Of a DNA stretch of 64,000 nt, positions 57,311-64,000 are shown piece by piece; within the stretch, counting starts at the first letter, position 1; every line of letters begins with the position of its first letter. A program made the position numbers and the translations under genes. The notes under the pieces are model-generated. The model made no database searches and was not told the DNA's origin. It saw only the letters and a list, made by a program, of their open reading frames with translations. Origin of the DNA: Tetracentron sinense (lineage: Eukaryota; Streptophyta; Magnoliopsida; Trochodendrales; Trochodendraceae); assembly GCA_015143295.1 (NCBI GenBank), contig CM026554.1, positions 28,347,531 to 28,411,530 on the forward strand, written 5' to 3'.

Positions 57311-58149
57311 CATTCGTGTCGTGAATCACTTTTGTTGTTGTCTTTCAAATACTTGTACTTTGAAAACATCAGTTCATGCATGCATGTGTGTTTGTGTGCA
57401 ACAATTTGTGGCGATCATGCTAGCATAAGTGATCAAAAGGGGAAAAACATACCACATCTTAATCCTACTTAAATTCCTGTGAGAATTGAGCAATAAGGAA
57501 AACATTGCATCAAGGTTAGTCTTTTGAAGAATTACATGGTTCGTGCCCCCATAATCATCTAATTCATTTTATTCTCATTTAGGCATTTTGTCAAACATTT
57601 GGTGAGCATCACATTCATAGTCATTTATTCAAGTTCTTAGTGCATAGATTTCATCAAACACAAGGGTGTATTCATTATGTTTAAAATGCCCATCCACCCT
57701 TTTCCATCACACTACATACATTACACCATTGACCACACGGCATCCAATCGTCACAACTATCATCCATTCACACATCCCCACACATCTATCCATTTATCTT
57801 GTTTATGTTTAGGAAAAGTAGTATATTTCAAGAAAGGAAAATCACAACATAAACTCATCGTATTCAAGGGAAAAACCTAGTTATTACCAAGCTAGTTAGT
57901 ATGGGTGTACTAACCTTGAAATCCAAGCTTGATCTTGGAAGAAAACCTTTGATTGGAACCCTCAAGCTTGGTGAAGGGTGATTCTAGCTTGCAATTCTTC
58001 AAGCTTGATCTCCTTGATCTCTATCTCCAAAACCCCTCTTGGATTTCCCCCAATTTCTCCTCTCCTCTTTCTCCCCTCTCCTTTAGGTTTAGAGAACCCC
58101 CAAAGTGAGGACCCTTAATAGATCAAGGGTTTAAAACCCTCAAATTCGG

Positions 58150-58400
58150 CATCAGTTACCGCATGCGATCGATCGCGGATCAGTGCGATCGATCGCACAT
58201 AGATGCGATCTGTCACACATGAACCCGAACACTTTTGTCTGATTTCCCTTGCATGCGATCGATCGCACACCCTTGCGATCGATCGCAGATCCTTGCGATA
58301 TGTCGCACCTGGCATCCCATCTATCGCATATGGTCCAGAATGTTTAGGACCAATTTCGCCTGCATGCAATCGATCGCACCTAACTTGCGATCGATCGCAC
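58150..58400. promoter_or_regulatory. Cluster of GCGATCGATCGC palindromes in the second solo LTR
   Basis: TGCGATCGATCGCA or close variants occur at about 58164, 58185, 58256, 58274, 58365 and 58386, with half-matches at 58203, 58295 and 58320. It lies at the same distance from the LTR end as the CGATCG cluster of the first copy. Confidence 0.55.
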
Positions 58401-58609
58401 TCCCCAGATTTTGTTTTTCTTCCCCTGCAGACTCATAGAGGTGTTTCCAACCTCATTTTCACAATCCTTAGGGTCCTAAACCCCCTCCCTCATGCTGCCC
58501 TTTGATGATTAGCCCTCCAAGTCATCATAACGATCAATTCTAACCCGGGGAATGCCATTTGGCTTTGATTATACTATTCATTAATCAAATAAAGTTTCGG
58601 GGTGCTACA

Positions 58610-58848
58610 GTTCATGAATGGACTTATCACACTTAAAACATATACAATGTCTGGATGAGTAAGAGAAGAACAGATTAAGCGTCCAACTAACATTAGAAAC
58701 CTCACAGGATTAACAAGTGGATCCTCATCTTCCTCATTAAACCGATGATTCTGCTCTATAGGTGTATTAACCGGTTTAGCTTCGTGTTCCCTTGTTTCCT
58801 TCAAACGATCATGAATATATTTTCTTTGGTAGATAAAGATTCCCCTTT
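58610..58848 (-). pseudogene. Copia RT/RNase H junction piece
   Basis: The minus strand reads LKETREHEAKPVNTPIEQNH, NPVRFLMLVGRLICSSLTHP and DIVYVLSVISPFMN, the conserved block between RT and RNase H (PVDTPME...YRRLVGRLIYLTNTRPDI). It continues directly into 56265 once the solo LTR is removed. Confidence 0.9.
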
Positions 58849-58856
58849 ATTTGAGC

Positions 58857-60110
58857 CCGTGTAGTCAAGGCACCCAGGCGATTTGGTCGGCCTAGGCGAG
58901 GCGTGGCCTAGGCGCTAAATATTTATTTTTAAATTAAAAATTATATATATTTATATATATGACATATATGCATATTAATTATTACATAAATAGAGATATA
59001 TAATTAGCTTGAAGTTTTAAACCTAATTTCTAACTCTTGAGGTAGTGTTTTAACAAAAATAATGGTTTCAATTAAAATAAGTGACGAAAAAGTGCAAGAA
59101 TAAGTGACGCAGTGGACACAGTGGTGCCATCTCTAAAATAGTTTTTATTAACAAAAAATAATGAACCCAGTGGGGCCAGGGGCCATCTCTAGCAGAGATC
59201 TGATCATATCTCTAATTGAGATCAGATCACAACCAATTGCAATTGAATTTAGGAGAGTTCAATCACAATTGATTGTGAACTGATCTCTCTAACAAATGCA
59301 AACTGCGAGTCATCTAAGGGACACAGTGGGTCCATCTAAACTCAAAAGAAGGGGCATGGGTCCATTAAAAGGGCACATAGTGGATCCATGTGGTTGTGAA
59401 ATGGACAAAAAAAGTGGGTGAGTAGAAGTGAGATGGACCCACTGTGTCGGTAATAAGAACTAAAGAAAGAGAGATGAGTCCATTAAACAAAGGGAAAGGG
59501 AACAAAGTGGGTCCATGTGGCTGGGAAATGGACATAATCTGGTTTTTTTTTACATAAAAGTACAAAAAAAAAAGAAAAAAGGGAGAGCAGAAGTGAGATG
59601 GACCCACTCTGTCAATAATAAGAACCAAAGAAAGAGAGAGAAGAGATAAGTGAGAGAGAGAAGAGAGAAGTGAGAGAGAACCACATGCAAGAGGGCATGC
59701 AAGAGGGTTACGCAGGAGATCATACCGCATGAGGGAGCAGACCGCAAGAGCAAGAGGGAGCAGACTGCAAGAGCAAGAGGGAGCAGACCTTGATCTCCCA
59801 CAATCGGTACCTCTTCTTCTTCCCTTTCTTCTTCTTCCCTTTCTTCTTCTTCTTGATCTTCTTCTGGTTCTGCCGTTTGGGTTTCTCTCTCTTTTTTCTT
59901 AAACAAAAAATGCCCTAAGGGCATCTAAGATTTGGTTTTTGTAGTGCTTTTGTTTTGCTTGTGTTTAATAAAGCGTGTTATTGATCAAAAAAAAAAGTTA
60001 GTTGGGTTAGTATACGATGTATACGGTGTATAAGCCAAGCCTTAAGACTTAAAAGACAAAAAAACAGATTTTTGGTATGGACACGCCCAGGCGACGCCTT
60101 GACTACACTG
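58857..60110. mobile_element. hAT-type non-autonomous element, target duplication ATTTGAGC
   Basis: ATTTGAGC occurs at 58849-58856 and 60111-60118. The ends are CCGTGTAGTCAAGGC and (reversed) CAGTGTAGTCAAGGC. Inside, GGCGAGGCGTGGCCTAGGCG follows the left end. A block of about 140 bp with GAGATGGACCCACT is duplicated (59385-59500 and 59510-59620), and a CTTCTTCTTCCC tract lies at 59813-59860. A LINE/SINE-type tail ends at 59996. No transposase. The frames at 59365-59924 are low-complexity. Confidence 0.88.
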
Positions 60111-60118
60111 ATTTGAGC

Positions 60119-60990
60119 TACCTTGATTCATGGAAATACTTCAAAGGACGAAGATTTTTGATGTCAAATTCCTTTCCCTAATACTCCTTTGAGGATCTTA
60201 CTTCTCATGGGTTGTTCTTTGTAACCATTATGTTGTCAATGTACACAATCAATGCTGTAATCTTTCCATTACAGATCTTAATGAATAATATTTGATTTGC
60301 CTGACTTTATATGTACCCAAGCTTCTTCACTGATCCACTAAATTTTTCGATCCAAGCTCTTGGATCGAAAAATTGAAAAATTGAACGTACACACTTTCCA
60401 TTTTCTGCTAACAAATTGAAAACCTGGAGGAATCATCATAAACACCTGCTATAAATTATAATTCAATGTGAAAGAACACATTCTTTGCATCTAACTGATG
60501 TAGAGGCCATGATAAGTTTGCTGCCAAGATTAGAGGAATATGTATGGAATTCATCTTTGCAACAGGTTTAAAGGTCTCTTGATAATCAATTTCATAGGTC
60601 CATCATCCATGTGAATCCTTACAATCCTTGCTTTGTACTTTTCTATCGATCAAGCAACATTGTATTTGACTGTAAAAACTCACTTACATCCCATCGAGGT
60701 CTTCCCTCTAGGAATAGTCACTAATTATCATGTATCATTTGTTTTTCTGAGACTCACTTCTCCTCACACATTGCTTCCTTCCACTTTGGTTGATGAAGTG
60801 CATTTGAAACTTTAGAAGGCAAGGAAACAGATAACAAAAAGGTTTCAAAGCCAAGATAGGATGGTGACAATGAATGATAAGAAACTTAATTACCCATTGG
60901 ATGTTGAGTACATATGTGGACTCCTTTGTAGACAGCAATAGTAAGGTCAATATCATCAATAACAGAAGATACAAAAAGAACATGAGTCAC
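60119..60990 (-). pseudogene. Copia reverse transcriptase, decayed
   Basis: The minus strand from about 60900 reads VSYHSLSPSYLGFETFLLSV, ALHQPKWKEAMCEE, LVTIPRGKTSMGCKXVFTVK and later a YIDNIMVTKNN block near 60240. They match the copia RT order (YxxLSPSYRAF...EALxxPKWxxAMxxE...VGCKWVFTVK...YVDDMIVTGND). The second Asp of the catalytic YVDD box is Asn here. Many stops. Confidence 0.85.
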
Positions 60991-61850
60991 AAGAGAAGCA
61001 TCATTACTTGGAACTGAGGAGACTGCTTGGCATGATATATCATCAATAGTAGATTTCTTCCTCCACGTATACACTTGTATCTCCTTTTGTATTGTGACAT
61101 CATCACCTTGAGAGTTAATAGTAGTGAAGTAAAATGAAAGTGAGGAAAATGGTACAGGAAGAGGATCAAGAATAGACATCTCTTCATTTCTACTTCTTTC
61201 CCCCTGATGTGTGGTCTTGGTGGCAGAAAAAAGGCACCGATTCAAAGAAGGTAATATCCATGGAGAAAGGTTTCTTTTGGTTAGAGGATGGTAGCATTTA
61301 CGGCCTTTCTGAGATGACTGATGCCCAATGAATATGCATTCCATAGCCTTTAGATCTATAATTGACTACGATTGGAATTATGAACATGAATGTAGCAGAC
61401 ACACCGGAAGACTTTAGGAGAAATTGTGAACAAAGAATGGTAGGTTGAACTGTTGAAGGAGCTTGACAAGATTTTTGAAATTAAGCACTCTTGAGGGCAT
61501 TCACAGCCTCAAACCAAAACTTTTTGGAACATTCATGCCTTTTCTTTCTTTCGACAACACTGTTTTGTTGCAATATACTAACACAGGTAGTCTGGTATTC
61601 TATCTTAAGAAAAATAAGAAGTAAGCCCATCTTTCTGATTTTCGGGTCAAACTGGGTATTCACCATCTTATGAAACACAAAAAAATGAAATAAATTTCAT
61701 CCTTAGTCTTCATGAGATAAACCCACGTATTACGAGAATTGTCATCAATAAAGGTCACAAGGTGTTTATAGCCAAATAATGAATTCGTTTGTGCAGGACT
61801 GTAAACATCAGAGTGAACAATGGAAAAAGGAAACATGCTGATTGAGGTAG
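60990..61850 (-). pseudogene. Copia integrase core and C-terminus, decayed
   Basis: The minus strand from about 61830 reads IVHSDVYSPAQTNSLFGYKH, LVTFIDDNSRNTWVYLMKTK, VFHKMVNTQFDPKIRKMG, FWFEAVNALKSA, and then GMHIHWASVISERP with SFQKGRKCYHPLTKRN-like and FFES blocks (61340-61240). This is the DVWGP...FIDDFSR...KGYKCYHPxTRK...DVTFFE order of copia integrase. The His/Cys N-terminal domain and gag are absent: only about 370 bp separate this piece from the primer site. Confidence 0.85.
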
Positions 61851-62225
61851 CACTTCAATATGCATCACATGCTTCCTAATAACCTAAGCATTAAACATGG
61901 TGAGATAAAATCCTCATAACTCCAAAATAACTCCGATCGACGTGAAACCAATTTTGTTGGATTTAGAAAAAGAAACACGTCAAACACTACCAATCTCCAC
62001 AAAAAAAAGTCACATACGCAGACATGCATCAGATTATTCAAATTTGTTTTTTCTTTATTTTTAAATAAACATACCTGATGAAATACGAATCCAATAATTC
62101 TGGGAAAATTACCGCAAATCAGCATAATCTCCCTTCACAAAACCCTAAACTTTCATGTCCTCCAGTACTGTTCACGACACTGTTCGCAGCTCTTGATTCT
62201 CTCCAATTATCTTAAAAAGAAATCC

Positions 62226-62238
62226 TGCTCTGATACGA
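62226..62238 (-). other. Copia primer binding site (tRNA-iMet type)
   Basis: The minus strand reads TCGTATCAGAGCA, close to TGGTATCAGAGCA. LTR-like sequence (TTAGAATAAAATTGGGTTG on the + strand) begins at about 62241 and resembles 31226-31300. Confidence 0.7.
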
Positions 62239-62240
62239 AG

Positions 62241-62595
62241 TTAGAATAAAATTGGGTTGATGATGAGAAGATGAAAAAAGAAGAGGAAGAAAAAGAGATT
62301 TGGAAGATTGTAGTAATTGCCTACGATATAAGGATTAAAAAAATGATTTTTTAAGAGATTGTATCTGTCCTGTATTGGTTTCGGAAGAAAATTTTTTTTT
62401 TGAAAAAAAAATCCAATTAAATTGAAAATAAAATAAGGCACTAGGAAGCCAAGACCAAATAGAAATATAGAAATGTAGGCAGTAGAGTAGCCAATTGAGT
62501 AAGAAATATTAGTTAACTTAAAACACAAAACAACATTCTACTAGTAGTTTAACAACATTTTATAATAATAGTAGTTGAAAGTATCCCTTGGTGTA
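62241..62595 (-). repeat. 5' LTR of the copia element, decayed
   Basis: AT-rich sequence between the primer site and the next repeat. The CT-rich minus-strand tract (62330-62250) is typical of copia R/U5. The outer end is not certain (about 62580-62600). Confidence 0.45.
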
Positions 62596-63690
62596 TCAAC
62601 AAGACCTAGGGGGGAGGGGGGGGGGGGTGATAGGTTTTCTAAGGTCTGTCTACTAATTTTAATTTTATCAATTAAAGTTGCGGAAATGGTAAACAACCAA
62701 TCAAATAAACAAACAAATCACAACACCAAGATTTTTACGTAGAAAACCCTCTCGGGAAAAACCATAGGACCTCATCCAGATGAAAGAGATTTAACTAAGA
62801 GCAAAAGTAACAAATACTTACAGACTCGGACTATACCCAACCGGACTCACACAACGATCCTCGGTAACCTATCTTCAATGCTTCAAAAAGCAACCACGTG
62901 CTTGTAAGCCAACGTAATCTACCAGCAGCAGATTGTGCTCATCTCAAAACTCAGCAACCACAATCTCTCGATCCATTTTCGTCTCGGCGGCTCCGGATTT
63001 GTCAAACCACAATAACCACGATCCGCTACAGGGACTGATTTCCTTCTTCGAAGGCTTTGACACGTGCCAACTAAGTTTATACTCTCAAAGGAGTTTGAGG
63101 GGTTTAATTCAATTTAAACACAGACCTAGAGTGATCTCATGAATAGTGAGAATCAACAAAAAAAGTCGAATGAATATTCGAAGGAAACTTGCACTCTAGT
63201 CTAGAACATGAGAGAGAGCTCAAAGGGATAAACCATCCACAATGTGGGAAACCCTAGAACAATTTTGGGAGCCTCCCTTCTCAGTCTCAAAAGCCCTAAT
63301 TCGTAATAGAGCACAATAGTATATATAGGCAAACCAAAAGGGGAGAAAAAGAAGTTACTAATTAAGCAAATCCCGCAAGGTGGTTCGATCGCCCAAGGTG
63401 GTGGTTTGAACCACCTCTTGGTCGTTCGAACGCCCATGGAGTGGTTCAAACCACCCCATAACCCCATTCTCTGGAATTTTCTCCCATACATTTTTGGTTG
63501 CATTGTTCGAACGCTCATGTCATGGTTCGAACCACCGACATGGAAATTACCCAAAAACTGATTTTTAACTACCTTGTCTTGTTTCTAACCACCTAGGGTA
63601 TATTGGACATTGTCTAGGTCAATTCCTTTTAGGGTAGATGTCATCTAAGTCACTTACCATTCCTAGGCACGTTTGTCGCACATGATCAAC
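62596..63690 (-). mobile_element. LTR-like segment, antisense (family shared with 54129-55377)
   Basis: AACACCAAGATTTTTACGTA then GAAAACCCTCTCGGGAAAAACC (62722-62765) and GGTAGATGTCATCTAAGTCA then CTTACCATTCCTA (63632-63665) are the reverse complement of matching parts at 54129-55377. A TATA-like TATATATAGG on the minus strand (about 63312-63322) lies beside the GTTCGAACG cluster at 63375-63545. A G run of up to 13 bases is at 62616-62628. Confidence 0.55.
63375..63545. promoter_or_regulatory. Cluster of GTTCGAACG and GGTTYGAACCACC palindromes
   Basis: GGTTCGATCGCC, GGTTTGAACCACC, CGTTCGAACGCC, GGTTCAAACCACC, TGTTCGAACGC and GGTTCGAACCACC occur within 170 bp, upstream (in LTR sense) of the TATA-like box at about 63317. 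Confidence 0.5.
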
Positions 63691-64000
63691 AAATCTCCTT
63701 TGTCTTCTCATGGCTTTTGGCGCTTGAAACTTCTTGGACCGAGTCACTCTTTAACCATGGTTTGTCTTACGAAATTAGCAAATCTGGACTTTACAATAGT
63801 TAACAAAACAATAATAAAACTACATAAAAAATATTTCAATATAGAAAACGTAAGAAATATTAAAATATCAATATCAAAGCATCAAACATTAAAAAATCAA
63901 GTAATATGAAGATAACCAAATAAAATATTTACAAACAGTTATTTAGCTCAAATCGATCAAAAAAAAAAACAGTTATTTAGCTCAAAACAATAGAAAAAGG
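63691..64000. other. Unassigned AT-rich end of the window
   Basis: No gene recognised. AGTTATTTAGCTCAAA(W)C is duplicated at about 63938 and 63971. Confidence 0.4.

Larger units (their letters stand above)
56266..58609 (-). mobile_element. Solo LTR, 2344 bp, target duplication GTTCA (family shared with 23966-26409)
   Basis: GTTCA at 56261-56265 is repeated at 58610-58614. The + strand runs TGCCACGCCCC ... GGGGTGCTACA. Blocks such as AAACCATCCTGTAATGAAC and GCGAGTACAAGCTACTAGCT are shared with the first copy. Removing it and one GTTCA restores the copia frame (ISPFMNSLRTPHL). It carries its own tandem array (57045-57310) and palindrome cluster (58150-58400). Confidence 0.92.
55618..62595 (-). 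mobile_element. Ty1/copia retrotransposon (antisense), decayed and interrupted
   Basis: In minus orientation the order is LTR end and primer site (62242-62226), an integrase core fragment, RT and RNase H, then a purine-rich tract (TTGAGGGGGAG at 55693-55683) and the start of the 3' LTR (TGTTGTCAGGG). Gag and the integrase N-terminus are missing. It is interrupted by a solo LTR (56266-58609) and a hAT-type element (58857-60110). Confidence 0.85.

Noticed and set aside
59365-59924. Two minus-strand frames of 121 and 124 codons with hydrophobic and acidic stretches
   Set aside because: They lie in duplicated, low-complexity sequence of a non-autonomous hAT element.
1-64000. tRNA, rRNA or other structured RNA genes
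   Set aside because: I scanned for tRNA-like and rRNA-like segments and recognised none. The tRNA-related motifs at 47676 and 62226 are retrotransposon primer sites.

Overview
The window is nuclear DNA from a flowering plant with a repeat-rich genome. The evidence is plant LTR retrotransposons with tRNA-iMet primer sites, plant LINEs, CACTA, hAT and Helitron elements, a nuclear copy of a plastid gene fragment (rpoC1), and two exons of a plant organic cation/carnitine transporter 7 (OCT7/NIAP-like) gene. I cannot name the species. The only convincing host protein-coding sequence is about 507 nt of OCT7 (27022-27290 and 30571-30808, + strand). I recognise no later exon up to 64000, so either the next intron exceeds 33 kb or the gene is truncated. 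Almost all the rest is mobile DNA, much of it nested.

Layout. 1-5591: 3' part of a CACTA element with a decayed Transposase_24-type gene, an 83-bp tandem array, a long inverted repeat, a 12-copy 179-bp array and palindromic subterminal repeats ending in TAGTG. 6463-7363 and 11096-12274: two related LTRs, the second a solo LTR with target duplication ATTTC. 8149-9166: a fold-back element whose arms and loop contain plastid rpoC1. 13.9-16.5 kb: two Helitron-type 3' ends, one just downstream of a fragment of a 3-ketoacyl-CoA thiolase exon. 16.5-27.0 kb: a possible 5' UTR exon, then MITEs, LINE remnants and a 2.4-kb solo LTR (target duplication CAACT). 27.0-30.8 kb: the OCT7 exons, with an apparent GC-AG intron holding LINE and hAT remnants.

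31.5-55.6 kb is a datable stack. A sense LINE (LINE-1) was broken by a solo LTR (31568-34039, duplication GTAAT) and by an antisense Ty3/gypsy element (34987-55417, duplication ATGAG). The gypsy element took in a hAT element that itself holds another hAT (duplication GATGCTTA), a sense LINE (LINE-2), an antisense LINE (LINE-3) and an LTR-like segment. Past 55.6 kb lies an antisense Ty1/copia element interrupted by a second 2.3-kb solo LTR (duplication GTTCA) and a hAT-type element (duplication ATTTGAGC). An antisense LTR-like segment comes last.

The best candidates for something undescribed are the plastid-derived fold-back element, the arrays of short palindromes just upstream of likely TATA boxes in LTRs of two unrelated families, and the thiolase-carrying Helitron. 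All boundaries and product calls come from reading the sequence; no database search was run.
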